Shown here in pieces: positions 40,756 through 50,951 of a stretch of 64,000 nucleotides of DNA. Below the pieces are notes generated by a model. That model saw only the letters and a program-made list of their open reading frames with translations. It was not told where the DNA came from and did not search any database. Source of the DNA: Paenibacillus sp. JCM 18996 (lineage in GTDB: Bacteria > Bacillota > Bacilli > Paenibacillales > NBRC-103111); NCBI GenBank assembly GCA_001313085.1, contig BBFE01000009.1, positions 34,834 through 98,833 on the forward strand, written 5' to 3'. A program made the translations under genes and the position numbers. How positions within the stretch are numbered: position 1 is the stretch's first letter; each line of letters begins with the position of its first letter.

Positions 40756-41643
40756 GTGGCAGCAATAAAAAAGGTCGGCGGGAGAAAGAATCGTTGACGG
40801 ACTTATCGTGGCTTTTATGTGCTTGGTGATAGCACTAACGTTATATCCTTTTATTTATGTATTCAGCATGTCGATCAGCAACCCGATCTATGTCATAGAC
40901 CGGTCGGTCTGGCTGTATCCTAAAGGCTTTTCTTTGAAGGCGTATGAAAAAGTGTTTGAAAACCCCGATATTTGGACTGCGTATTTCAATACGGTTTTTT
41001 TTACACTGTGGTGGGCACTTCATTGAATATAGTCATGACGATTCTCGGCGCTATCCGCTGTCCCGTAAATCGTTTTTTCGCACGGAAGCAGTTTATGTTG
41101 TTTATTATCGTTACGATGTTTTTTCAGCGGCGGGCTCATTCCCATGTTCCTGCTGATCCAGAATCTCGGAATCTACAACACAAGATGGGCTGTGATCCTG
41201 CCGGGTTTAGTCAGCACGTTTCTGATCATCATTACCCGCACTTTCTTCCAGTCGATTCCCGAAAGCCTGCATGAATCAGCCAAATTGGACGGCGCCGGTG
41301 AATTAAGGACATTGACAACTATTGTGATCCCTTTATCGATGCCGATTATTGCAGTTTTGTCCTTATTTTACGCCGTGGGACACTGGAACAGCTTCCTGCC
41401 TGCCATGATGTATTTGCCTGACGCGAAGCTTCAGCCGCTTTCGTTATACCTGGTGAAGGTGCTTATCCAAAATTCGGGTACGATGCTCGAGGGAATGGTG
41501 GACCAGTACGACCGGGCCATGTTTACCGTCCAACTGAAGTTTTCCATGATTATCGTAGCGGTTTTGCCCATTCTGGCCGTTTATCCTTTTTTTGCAAAAA
41601 ATACTTTGTCAAAGGCGTAATGATCGGTTCATTGAAAGAATAA
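40756..41643 (+). CDS. ABC importer permease LplC-like 2 (frame-broken)
   Basis: GTG at 40756 after AGGGGGGGCGCGCGA. With A6 near 40770 read as five the N-terminus is VAAIKRSAGERIVDGLIVAF. About 293 residues; KFMLFIIVTMFFSGGLIPMF-type helix, LHESAKLDGAGELRTLTTI (EAA loop) and the C-terminal KYFVKGVMIGSLKE are typical LplC features. Breaks also near 40995 (T8), 41120 (T7) and 41600 (A6). Pairs with the preceding permease; no ATPase gene nearby, so a shared MsmX-like ATPase is expected. Confidence 0.85.
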
Positions 41644-41668
41644 GAAGTGACTGTTGGAGGGAGATCCT

Positions 41669-43614
41669 ATGGACGTAAAGCAGTTGGAAAATTTTCAGCT
41701 ATCCATGTACGATGTGCAGCACCAATTGAAGCGCCATGTTTACGAGAGTCTTTGCAAGCGTTCCGGATGGGCGATGAGGCACGCGATTTAATTACTTCGA
41801 AGGAACAGCTTGAGGAGCGCCAAATCTACATGAGGACCAAATTTACCGAAGCGGTCGGCGGTTTGCCTGCAAGCGATACGCCTTTGAACGCGACGGTCAC
41901 AGGCGTTGTCCGATGCGACGGATTTTCAATTGAGAAAATCATTTATGAGTCGCGTCCGGATACATACGTCACCTGCAATTTATATGTGCCGGACGGAATT
42001 ACCGCGCCCCAAGGCGCCGTGCTTTATTTGAGCGGGCATCATGAGCAGGCCAAACACCACCCGGAATATCAAACCGTGTGCCAGCATTTAGTAAAATCCG
42101 GACTCATCGTTCTGGCCATCGATCCGATCGGCCAAGGAGAAAGATTAAGCTATTACGAACAAGCTTTGGACGGTCCTACGATAAGATCGTGCACCGGAGA
42201 GCATGATTATGCCGGCAGCCAGTGCTGGCCGCTCGGAGACGGCCTGGCACGTTATTTTGTCCATGACGGCATGCGGGGGATCGACTATTTGTGCACGCGT
42301 CCGGAAGTGGATTCGGACAAAATCGGTGTTACCGGGAATTCGGGAGGAGGTACTCAAACTTCGCTGATGATGGTTTGCGATCCGCGTATCGCTGCGGCTG
42401 CGCCGGCGACCTTCATCATGAACCGGAGAACATACTTGTTTGCCGGCGGCGCGCAGGATGCGGAGCAAATTTGGCCGGGGATGTCAGCTCTGGGATTCGA
42501 CCATGAGGATATTCTGCTTGCCGTAGCTCCCAAACCCGTGCGTGTGCTCTCCGTCCAATATGATTTTTTTTCCCGATTGAAGGAACGAGAACAACCGTAG
42601 CAAGGACGAAACGCTTTTGGGAAATGTACGGCGCCGGAAATGATATCGATCTGATTGAAGATGCATCCGTTCACCGTTATACCGAGGCGTTGGCTCAAGC
42701 GGCAGCTGAGTTTTTTTCTCCAGGCATCTGCTTGACGAAACGGGGTCTGCTGCGTCAAGCGAAATTAAAACATTGCCTCCGTCACAATTGTGGTGCACCG
42801 AGACCGGCCAAGTCCGGAACCATTTCAATAACGCGCGTGCGGTCCATGAAGAAAACGCCGAACGGCTCAGGGAACTGGAACAAGAACGCTACTCCGTCTC
42901 TCTGGACGTGTTAAGGCAAAGGGCGATGGTCTGGCTTAAGGATAGGATATGGAACGAGCGGACGCCCTGCGATTTCAATCCAAGACATGTCCCGATAGGC
43001 TGGGTGGATGACCTTACCGTTACAAGCAGCCTTTGGTGGTCGCAGGAAGGTATTTTTTTAACCATGGATTCCTGTTCAGAAGCTTCCTTTATCAGAATGA
43101 GGAGCTGCCCTTGACGATCGCAGTGTGGGACGAGGGCACGGACGAAATTCAGCGGCATTTGCAATGGATCAGAGAAACGTGCGAATCCGGGAGGGCCGTC
43201 CTGGTGTTGGATACGTCGGGAGCAGGGAAGCTGACGCCCAATCCGCTGAACGGACATGACGCCCGGAGCTTCTACGGGGTGATCCATAAATTGTCCGATG
43301 ATTTAATATGGTTGAACGATAGTCTGGCGGCGATGAGGACCTATGACGTTCTGCGGGCGATAGAGTTTTCCGCTCAAATACCGGGGATTATGGCAGAAGA
43401 TATTCGGCTATACGCTCACGGGCGGCAGGGGATGTATGCTCAACTTGCGTCCTTGCTCGATGGGAAAATAAAGGCGATCGATGTCGCCCAGGGAATGGGA
43501 AGCATGAAATCGTGGATCGGTGCAAGGCATTATGACTCACACGATATTATGAGCATCGTCCTACCGGGAATGCTGAAGTATTTTGACCTGCCGGACCTCG
43601 GTTTTAAACGATAG
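41669..43614 (+). CDS. Large alpha/beta hydrolase, acetyl-xylan-esterase-like (frame-broken)
   Basis: ATG at 41669 after TTGGAGGGAGATCCT. About 645 residues after joining. The first half is an alpha/beta hydrolase with the lid entry LYLSGHHEQAKHHPE, AIDPIGQGERLSYYEQ and the nucleophile elbow GVTGNSGGGTQTSLM; MDVKQLENFQLSMYDVQHQL opens it. The second half contains another hydrolase-like segment (LVLDTSGAGKLTPNPLNGHD, YAHGRQGMYAQLASL). Two-domain proteins of this type are related to acetyl xylan esterase/CE15-like and dienelactone-hydrolase-like families. Breaks near 41755, 42565 (T8), 42712 (T7) and 43052 (T7). No signal peptide: it acts on imported substrate. Confidence 0.72.
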
Positions 43615-43637
43615 ATTGGCCAAAGGAGAGATATTTG

Positions 43638-44863
43638 TTGAAAAAAATATGCGATAGTCGGCGCCAGCAGCAGGGGGATGCACATGTATGCGATTCCGAT
43701 CGTTCGGGATTTTGCAGACACTGCGCAATTGGTCGGGATTTACGATCCAATTTCAAACGGGCTGAGCTGGTCAGGGATAAAACGGGCGGTGATTTTCCGG
43801 TGTACTCCAGTTTTGAAGAAATGATAGCCGAAGCGAAACCGGATGTTGTGCTTGTTACTACGATTGACAGCTACCATCATTATTACATTATAAAAGCGCT
43901 AGAAGCAGGCTGCGATGCGATCACGGAAAAGCCGATGACTATCGATGAAGAGAAGGTCAATTCCATCCTGGAAGTCGAGAAGAGAACAGGGAAAAAAAGG
44001 TAACCGTTACCTTCAATATGAGGTTTATGCCTTTTGTGAAAAGGATGAAGGAGCTCATTCAGGAAGGGTCCGTAGGCACCATTCTGAGCGTGCATTTCGA
44101 ATGGTTTCTGGATACTAGGCATGGTGCCGATTACTTCCGAAGATGGCACGGCAGGAAAGAAAATTCCGGCGGGCTGCTGGTACACAAATCGACGCATCAT
44201 TTCGATGTGATCAACTGGCTGCTGGAGGAAGAGCCTGAAGTGATTTCGGCCTTCGGCACAAGGAGGTTTTACGGGCCCACGCGGGAGGAACGGGGAGAAC
44301 GCTGCCTGACCTGCAGTTACACAAGCTCATGTGAATTTTATTTTGACATTTCCCAAGGGGCGACGGGCGAGCTGTATTTGCAGAATGAAGATGTGGACCA
44401 ATATTACAGGGACAAATGTTTATTCTCCGAGGAAATCGATATTGAAGATTCGATGAGCGTCAGCGTCAAGTTTTCAGGCGGCGCCTTGATGAGTTATTCT
44501 TTGACCGCCCATTCCCCATATGAGGGATTCAAGCTTTCCATCAACGGCAGCGGGGGCAGGATGGAAGCCGAGTATTTCCATGGCAGCATCGGTCCTTATG
44601 CGGGGCAGAATGTGAACCGGCTGCGCTTATACAACCGTAAGCAGGAGGAAATTTCGATCAACGTTCCTGTTGTGAACGGAGTCCACGGCGGCGGGGATGA
44701 GCGGCTTCTGCAGATGCTGATCAGAGGGGACGTGGAGGATCCGCTCCGTCAGCAGGCCAGCTCCTGGGATGGCGCGATGTCCAATATCATCGGGATCGCC
44801 GCAAACAAGTCAATAAAAGAAGGCAGGCCGTTTCGGGTGGATGAGTTGATTCACAAAGTGTAG
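43638..44863 (+). CDS. Gfo/Idh/MocA-family oxidoreductase (frame-broken)
   Basis: TTG at 43638 after AAAGGAGAGATATT. KKYAIVGASSRGMHMYAIPI is the Rossmann start, DVVLVTTIDSYHHYYIIKAL and the hallmark ITEKPMT follow, then GGLLVHKSTHHFDVINWLL (catalytic region) and a Cys pair CLTCSYTSSC seen in a branch of this family. About 405 residues. Breaks: A7 near 43641 and A7 near 43993, plus a short disturbance near 43750. NAD(P)-dependent oxidation of a sugar or inositol derivative is likely, ending the PhyH-importer-hydrolase unit. Confidence 0.85.
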
Positions 44864-44896
44864 CGAATCGAACACGCAACGGCTGCACTTAGGATC

Positions 44897-44943
44897 AGAG
44901 GCTGTTCCATGAGCGGATTTTTTCCGTGAGGGGCAGTCTCTTT
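44897..44943 (+). terminator. Imperfect hairpin terminator after the Gfo/Idh gene
   Basis: AGAGGCTGTTCC pairs with GGGGCAGTCTCT with two mismatches, followed by a short T tract. Confidence 0.55.
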
Positions 44944-45024
44944 GTTGTTTAGGCCTCACTCAGCACTAACGCATTCCTTCATGCCATATTCCCGGATTGT
45001 AAATAACCAGAGACTGGGGTGCGG

Positions 45025-45559
45025 CCCAGCTCATTTCCTGGATTTTTTGCAATCTAGTTTTTTCGGCGGGTTGTTGTGTCTGGTTCTGCCTCTGGTTTAT
45101 AAAATTCCGATAGCCGTCGCCCACTCTATTACGGCGGCGGCTTTTTTTGAGCACTGCCGCGACCAAATTCCCTTTGTCCGAATTGGCTGGCAGCTATATT
45201 ATGGCGGGAGCTGTCGTAGCTCTGTTAGGAATGTCGGGCCTATTTGAAAAAAAGCGCTCCGTTTCGTGCCCAGACCGATGCTTGACGCCATGCTGGCGGG
45301 GCTCGTGCTGAATTATATTGTGAAAATGGTTCCGGCCCTGAAGCAGGCTCGGCTGATCGGAGGCCTTGCGCTGGTCGGATTCTTGATGATGCCGAAGCTG
45401 TCCGCAAAAAAAATTCCGCGATTCTGGGCGTTCTGGCGTTCGGCGTCATCGGGCTGCTGGTCAGCGGCTCCTTGCCGCCGATCAAGCAGGCGGCAGCAGC
45501 GCTGCCGCAAATGGCAGCGCCCTCCTTTACAGCAGGCGGTTTTGTGGCGATTACGATTC
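45025..45559 (+). pseudogene. Truncated copy of benE (benzoate-transporter family)
   Basis: This stretch is homologous, base for base with scattered third-position changes, to 59877-60412 inside the complete benE gene. It begins at CCCAGCTCATTTCC and ends at GATTACGATTC, lacking the first 35 codons and the last 180. The frame LPLVYKIPIAVAHSITAAAF, RPMLDAMLAGLVLNYIVKM and GSLPPIKQAAAALPQMAAPS is recoverable with the same kinds of A/T-run disturbances as the complete copy. It has no start and cannot make a functional carrier. Confidence 0.8.
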
Positions 45560-45562
45560 TTT

Positions 45563-45619
45563 GCCAGTATCGGCCAGAGTGCACGTCCTAGCCAGTACCG
45601 GCCAGAATGTACACGGTCC
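45563..45619. repeat. Two imperfect direct repeats of 26-29 bp at the benE truncation point
   Basis: GCCAGTATCGGCCAGAGTGC at 45563 and GCCAGTACCGGCCAGAATGT at 45591 continue as ACGTCC and ACACGGTCC. They begin four bases after the last homology with benE, so they may mark the recombination or insertion junction that truncated the copy. Confidence 0.5.
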
Positions 45620-45695
45620 TTCCCCGGTACCGTGATAGCTTGCACACTCCCAAAACGCCTGCGAGGCCATATGCTGCTCTCCAGCCGCCGTTTCA

Positions 45696-45709
45696 TTAAA
45701 CCGGTTTAA
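45696..45709. promoter_or_regulatory. 14-bp palindrome, candidate LacI-family operator
   Basis: TTAAACCGGTTTAA is a perfect palindrome with a CG-centred core typical of LacI-family operators. It lies about 150 bp before the solute-binding protein gene. Confidence 0.5.
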
Positions 45710-45791
45710 CTCAGCAGAATGCTTGTTATTACTTGTTGTCAACCAAATCCAACCAATTTACAAAAGCAATATTTCAATTTGAAACAGAGAT

Positions 45792-45808
45792 AATAAAACC
45801 GTTTTATT
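45792..45808. promoter_or_regulatory. 17-bp palindrome near the start of the importer operon, candidate LacI operator
   Basis: AATAAAAC-C-GTTTTATT has perfect 8-bp arms around one base. Together with the site at 45696 (96 bp upstream) it could bind the LacI-type regulator encoded at 50952. Confidence 0.5.
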
Positions 45809-45854
45809 CTATTCAGGAAGGCTCAGATATACAAAAAAAAGGAGAGAAACGAGA

Positions 45855-47328
45855 ATGAAAGCCAAGAAACTCACACCCATTGTGTTAGCTATCGCATTCG
45901 CATTGACCGGCTGCAGCACCGGCGCCAAGCAAGTAACTACCAGCCAAGAGGTGAAATCGGGAGAAAAGGTAACCAGCGACGCGGAAATCAACAAGGAAGG
46001 CGTGAAAACGAACAAAGTGGAAGCCGGGGACTACAAAATCATCAAGTTCCGCGCGAGCAGCAGCGACAAATCGGCGCCGGCCCGGATTTACAACCTTGTT
46101 GAAGCAGCCGACCGTTTGAATAAAAAGCTCGAGAAAGAAGGCGCCAAAGAGCGCGTTCAGGTGGAAGCGACTCTGGCAGAAGCCAAGGATGAGGTGATGA
46201 GGCAGAACATCATTTTTTTGCGTCCCAAAGCGGCAGCGCCCAGGAAATATACGCACTCGCTTTCGATAATATCGGCTGGATGGCCGACGGCAACTACGTT
46301 TTGCCCCTTGATGGTATCGAGAAAGATCCCGCTTTCAGCAAACTGATGGAGGGGTACTGGAACGCAACCAAGTGGAACGGACATACCTATGGAGTTATTC
46401 AGGATACGGAAGCGCGTGGCGTTATTTTCAACAAGGATCTGCTGAAAAAAGCTGGGTTGGACTGACGACCGGATCGCCGCACTGCCGGAGCAAACTGCCA
46501 AAGGCGAATTTACTTTGGACGATATGGCGCAAGTCGGCAAGGAAGCGGTAGACAAAGGACTTGTCGAAAAAAGGCTTCGGTTTCACGCATGACGGCGGCA
46601 AACAGCTGCTCCCTCTGTATATGGCGTTCGGCGCCAGGTTCTATGATGACAGCAATGCGAAGTTCATCTATGATGGACAAGCGGTACACAAGACGCTGGA
46701 CTGGGCGAAAAAAATGGGTGGACAGCGGCGTTATTAACAAGGATTCCATCACAATCGGCCGCGATGAGAATTTAAAGCGTATCGTAAACGATAAAGTATT
46801 GTTTATGATTGCCGGTACTTGGGATGAAGCGAAATTCAGAACCAAAGGCTGGGTAGAAGGAAAAGGCAACCTGACCGCTGAAGAAACGATCAAGAAAATT
46901 GGCGTCATGGCCGTGCCTGCAGCTGAAAAAGGCGGCAAACCGGTTACACTGTCCCACCACAAGTGTACACTGTGGCGAAAGGGTCACCAAACGGCAATAG
47001 ACTTGATCTGATTAAGCGCCTGTTTGTTGAAGTGTCCGCACCGGATATCCAGGTGACGCACGCTTTGCAGAGCGCGCATATTCCTTTTACGAAAGAAGCG
47101 CAGGAAAGACCGGAAGTGAAAGGCAACCCATGGATACAAGAGCAAATTCCTCTCACTAAATACTCCCAGTTTGTTCCTTCGCACCCGCAGTGGGGCAAAT
47201 ATTCCGACGTTCTGCAGGATGCGATGATCAACCTGGAAGGTGGAAAAAATGCCGGCGGATGAAGCAGCAAGTATATTCAGGATCAAATCAAGCTGAACAT
47301 TGGAGCCGACCATATTATCAATAAATAG
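45855..47328 (+). CDS. ABC importer solute-binding lipoprotein, MalE/UgpB-type (frame-broken)
   Basis: ATG at 45855 after GGAGAGAAACGAGA. MKAKKLTPIVLAIAFALTGC is a lipoprotein signal with lipobox ALTGC. The mature protein of about 470 residues has IYALAFDNIGWMADGNYVLP, GYWNATKWNGHTYGVIQDTE, ARGVIFNKDLLKKLGW, and MIAGTWDEAKFRTKGW, the layout of family 1 carbohydrate-binding proteins. Breaks near 46215 (T7), 46447 (A6), 46567 (A6), 46707 (A7), 46965, 47248 (A6). The following genes form a complete importer with its own ATPase. Confidence 0.85.
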
Positions 47329-47340
47329 CGAGGATACATA

Positions 47341-48258
47341 ATGGAACAGCAGAAGGAAACGTTATGGCAAAAAAATTAAAGGATGACTGGTTTGCCGTTC
47401 TCATGTCATTACCCCTGGTGTTTAATCAATATGTTCTGTTTGCGGTCACGGCGACCATCATTATCCTGATATCCTTTACTTCCATGAATTACAAATTGAA
47501 TTGGGACTTCTCGGGCCTCTTCAACTATTACAAATTGTTTCACGATCCGCGTGTGCCTTTAATCTTGTTCAACACCATTCTGTTCGTTATCGGGTCTTTG
47601 GCATTGAAAGTGGGCTGGGGTTTTTTTACCTGGCCCTTACCACTTCCTACTACATCAAAAGCGAACGGATAGGGCGGTTTTTCCGCACCGCGTGGATGCT
47701 GCCGAAGGTCACGCCGGGGGTGGCGGAAGCTTTTCTATGGTATTTGATCTTTTCACCGAGCAACTACGGTTTGGCCAACATCATCGCCAAGACGTTCTTC
47801 GGAGCCCCGCCAAGGCCGTGGCTGACGGAGTACCCGTTATTGATCAACATTTTACTTGCGGGGATTATGGGCTCCACCTTTACGATGGTCATCTTATCCT
47901 CTGCTATTCAGTCGATTAACAAGTCTTATTTTTTATGTAGCACAGTTGGACGGCGCGTCGCAGTGGACGATTTTTTAAAGATTTGCTCATCCCCTTTCTG
48001 AAGTGCCGCTCATGTTCCTCATTATCTGGCAGGGACTTTCGATATTGACCTCTTTCGAGTCTGTGTTGCTGCTCACGAACGGGGCCCCAAATACGCGTCG
48101 GAGACTGGGCGCTGTATGCGTACCACCAGGCTTTTGCTTCTATGGAAATAGGTTACGGCTCGGCGATTATGCTGGCGCTGCTGCCCATTATTGTCATTAT
48201 GATGATTGTCGTATATAAGGTATTTGGCTTTGATAAAATGATGAACAACGTAAAATAA
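47341..48258 (+). CDS. ABC importer permease, MalF/UgpA-type (frame-broken)
   Basis: ATG at 47341, MEQQKETLWQKKLKDDWFAV. About 300 residues, six membrane segments. TAWMLPKVTPGVAEAFLWYLIFSP-type sequence precedes the EAA-like loop YVAQLDGASQWTIFKDLLIPFL, in which the usual EAA is replaced by VAQ. Breaks: A7 near 47370 (one A7 run), T7 near 47623, T6 near 47930, T6 near 47970, and a few single-base losses near 48004 and 48090. Ends GFDKMMNNVK. Confidence 0.82.
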
Positions 48259-48282
48259 CGAAGTGTATCAAAGGAGAAAGCT

Positions 48283-49158
48283 ATGGAGGTTCTCAAGCGG
48301 AAGAAATGGAAGCGGACCAATGAAACCGGGCACGCCGATCTTTATCATTGGCTGTCCATAATCATATTGACGGTCATTTCCGTCCCTATGATTTATATTT
48401 ATGTTTATGTGTTTCTTGTGGCGTTCGCCGGGCATCTTGACGGGTTTATTCCGACCAGCTTTACGCTGAAAAAAAATTTCAGTTTCATGTGGTCCGAATT
48501 CGTCCTTGGAAGCTTCCGGTACTCCAACATTTGGCCAATCTTCGGCAATACTCTCATTTTTTGCTGTATGCTCCTCTCTGCTGGAGGTTGCCTTAAGCCT
48601 GATGGCAGGCTACGCGTTATCGCGGGGACGGTTTCCCGGAAAGACGGCGCTGCTTCAGTCGACGATTCTGACGCACGCATTCCCGGCCGTGACCGGGTTA
48701 ATTGCGTCGTTTTATATTCTGAAAAAAAATGTGGGCCTTTTAAATACGCTGACGGGTGTGATTTTGCTCAAAGGACTCGGCGGGGTGGGAATGTCTACCT
48801 GGATTATTAAAGGCTTTTTTTTCGATGAGGTGCCGAAGGAGCTGGATTGGGCGGCTAAAGTCGACGGTTGCGGACAAGCGAAATCGTATTTTAAAATATT
48901 CCTTCCCTACATTTGGCCAGGTGTCGCTGCGATCTCTCTGTTTGCGTTTTTTTGGGCGGCTGGGGCGAGTATGTCCTGTTATCCGTCTTTATCTTCGACA
49001 ATCAGCTGTTGACGCTGCCGATCATTATGCAGAGCTTTCTGCGTGAAACAAGCGCCGAGGCAACGGGATTCATGATGGCGATCGCGAGCCTCTATATGCT
49101 GCCCGGCCTGATTTTGTATTTCATATCGCAAAAGTATCTGGACAAAATCAAGATATAA
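48283..49158 (+). CDS. ABC importer permease, MalG/UgpE-type (frame-broken)
   Basis: ATG at 48283 after AAAGGAGAAAGCT. About 287 residues. The inner-membrane segments include LSIIILTVISVPMIYIYVYV, LMAGYALSRGRFPGKTALLQ and the EAA-like loop KELDWAAKVDGCGQAKSYFK. Breaks near 48471 (A8), 48557, 48722 (A8), 48818 (T8, in frame) and 48948 (T7). Pairs with the preceding permease; the dedicated ATPase follows by 22 bp. Confidence 0.82.
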
Positions 49159-49180
49159 TAAGCACTCGGGGAGAAACGAA

Positions 49181-50329
49181 ATGAACATCAATTTGAAAGG
49201 ACTTAGCAAATATTACGAGAACAGCGAGAAGCCCGCTGTCGAAAACCTGGACTTATTTATCGAAGACGGTCACCTCATCTCGATTCTCGGACCGTCGGGG
49301 TGCGGCAAATCGACAACGATGCTGATGCTTGCGGGTATTTATAAAATTTCAGCGGGTGAAATCTTGTTCGACAAGGAGCCCGTCCAGACCAAGCACCCGA
49401 AGGACCGCAACATCGGAATGGTTTTCCAGAACTCGGCGCTGTATCCGAATATGACTGTCATGGAGAACATCGCGTTCCCGCTGAAGAACAACAAGGTACC
49501 CAAAGCGGAGCGGGTTGCCAGGTCAAGAGAAGCCGCGCGGCTTGTGGAAATGGAAGATTTTATGACCCGCAAACCAAAGCAGCTCTCCGGCGGCCAGCAG
49601 CAGCGCGTGGCGATTGCCCGGGCAATAGTTAAGGAGCCTAAGCTTCTGCTGCTCGACGAACCTTTGTCCAGCCTGGATGCGACGCTTCGCATTACGCTTC
49701 GGGAGGAGATTCGCAGGCTGCAGAGAAGACTTGGCATCACGACCATCATGGTCACGCATGACCAGGAAGAAGCCATGGCCATGTCGGATAAGATTGCCGT
49801 CATGAGAGACGGACGGCTGCAGCAGTACGCAGCGCCGGAGGAACTGATTTCCAGGCCGGCCAATTGGTTTGTGGCGAGCTTCCTGGGCCTGCCGACGATG
49901 AACAGACTGGATTGCGTCTGGCATGAGGTTGGGGAATCGCTCAAGATCATAGGCACGGATCAGGACTATATTATAAGAGGACTGCACGTGGATAAGGATA
50001 AGATCGATAGAAATCAGGAAGTGATTCTGGGTTTCCGGCCTCATGATATTGAAATCAGATTCGATGTTCCTCCAAATGAAAGCGAATATTTAAAGGGCTC
50101 CATAGGAGTTATCGAGTACAACGGCAAAGAGAAGATATTAAATTTGAATGTGGATGACAAAATCATTAAAGGGACTGCGCCGATGACAGCGAGTGTTCAT
50201 CCTGACGATCCGGTCTGGTTTAAGATTAAAACATTAAGCTATCTGTTCCATGCATCGGGAGATCAGGAAAATATTTCGCTGACTTCGCAAGGGAAAATCA
50301 GAGCAGGAGAGAAGATATTACATGGATAA
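49181..50329 (+). CDS. ugpC: Sugar ABC importer ATPase, UgpC/MalK/MsmX-type (intact)
   Basis: A single open frame of 382 residues. Walker A LGPSGCGKSTT, Q-loop GMVFQNSALYPN, signature LSGGQQQRVAIARAI, Walker B KLLLLDEPLSSLD, and the H-loop VTHDQ are complete; the C-terminal TOBE/OB region (LGFRPHDIEI) is that of MalK/UgpC. No A or T run of five occurs in this gene and no break is seen. This makes the importer self-contained, unlike the two Lpl-type systems in the window. The stop overlaps the next gene by 8 bp. Confidence 0.92.
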   Translation: MNINLKGLSKYYENSEKPAVENLDLFIEDGHLISILGPSGCGKSTTMLMLAGIYKISAGEILFDKEPVQTKHPKDRNIGMVFQNSALYPNMTVMENIAFPLKNNKVPKAERVARSREAARLVEMEDFMTRKPKQLSGGQQQRVAIARAIVKEPKLLLLDEPLSSLDATLRITLREEIRRLQRRLGITTIMVTHDQEEAMAMSDKIAVMRDGRLQQYAAPEELISRPANWFVASFLGLPTMNRLDCVWHEVGESLKIIGTDQDYIIRGLHVDKDKIDRNQEVILGFRPHDIEIRFDVPPNESEYLKGSIGVIEYNGKEKILNLNVDDKIIKGTAPMTASVHPDDPVWFKIKTLSYLFHASGDQENISLTSQGKIRAGEKILHG

Positions 50330-50870
50330 CAAGGGAAACGGTATCCGGGCTTTACTGTTTGATCTGGGAGACACCATTATGATCGAAGAAACCGAAGTGA
50401 AAGACGAGTCCGGTGTCACTCAATCTGCGGAGGTGTTTGAAGGCATGGTGGAGCTGCTCCAATATTGGGCGTCCCGCGGCGTTCCCATCGGGCTTGTCGC
50501 CGACTCGTATGTGGGCACCTGCCGCAACGTATTGTCTCGGCACGGTGTGCTGGAATTGTTCGACACTCTCGCCATTTCGGAGGATGTCGGAGTGGAAAAG
50601 CCGAGTCCTATCATATTTGAGAAAGCGTTGACCGACCTGAATGTAGCGGATGACGAGCGGAGCCGTGTGCTGATGATCGGCAACAACCTTTCTCGGGATG
50701 CGCTTGGCGCCAACAGGCTCGGATTGGTCTCCGTGCGGATTCAATGGAACGAACGTTATCCCAAGGCGCCGGCCGCCGAAATGGAAACCCCTCGGTACGA
50801 TGTCCAGAACAGCGCCGATCTGCAGAATTTGCTTCAAAGGTTAAATAACGAGTATCTGGCTGTGAAATAG
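50322..50870 (+). CDS. HAD-superfamily hydrolase (intact)
   Basis: 182 residues in one frame, MDNKGNGIRALLFDLGDTIM with the HAD nucleophile motif DLGDT; VEKPSPIIFEKAL supplies the conserved Lys and MIGNNLSRDALGANRLGL the DD-type motif IV region. Probably a sugar- or glycerol-phosphate phosphatase. It overlaps the ATPase stop and is followed by the LacI regulator, so it belongs to the importer operon. No A/T run of five occurs in it and no frame break is seen, which agrees with the run-length rule in this window. Confidence 0.85.
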   Translation: MDNKGNGIRALLFDLGDTIMIEETEVKDESGVTQSAEVFEGMVELLQYWASRGVPIGLVADSYVGTCRNVLSRHGVLELFDTLAISEDVGVEKPSPIIFEKALTDLNVADDERSRVLMIGNNLSRDALGANRLGLVSVRIQWNERYPKAPAAEMETPRYDVQNSADLQNLLQRLNNEYLAVK

Positions 50871-50951
50871 AGGGAGTTAGACATATCCTTTATCGCGGCT
50901 AAAATACATCGGTGTTACGGAGGGACATACCGCGAGGAGGAGGGAAGACAT

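Noticed and set aside
45563..45619. A short CRISPR-like repeat pair
   Set aside because: Only two imperfect copies, two bases apart, with no spacer and no cas genes.
49339..50044. Minus-strand open frames of about 170-205 codons
   Set aside because: They lie opposite the intact ABC ATPase gene and carry no motif; they arise from its codon bias.
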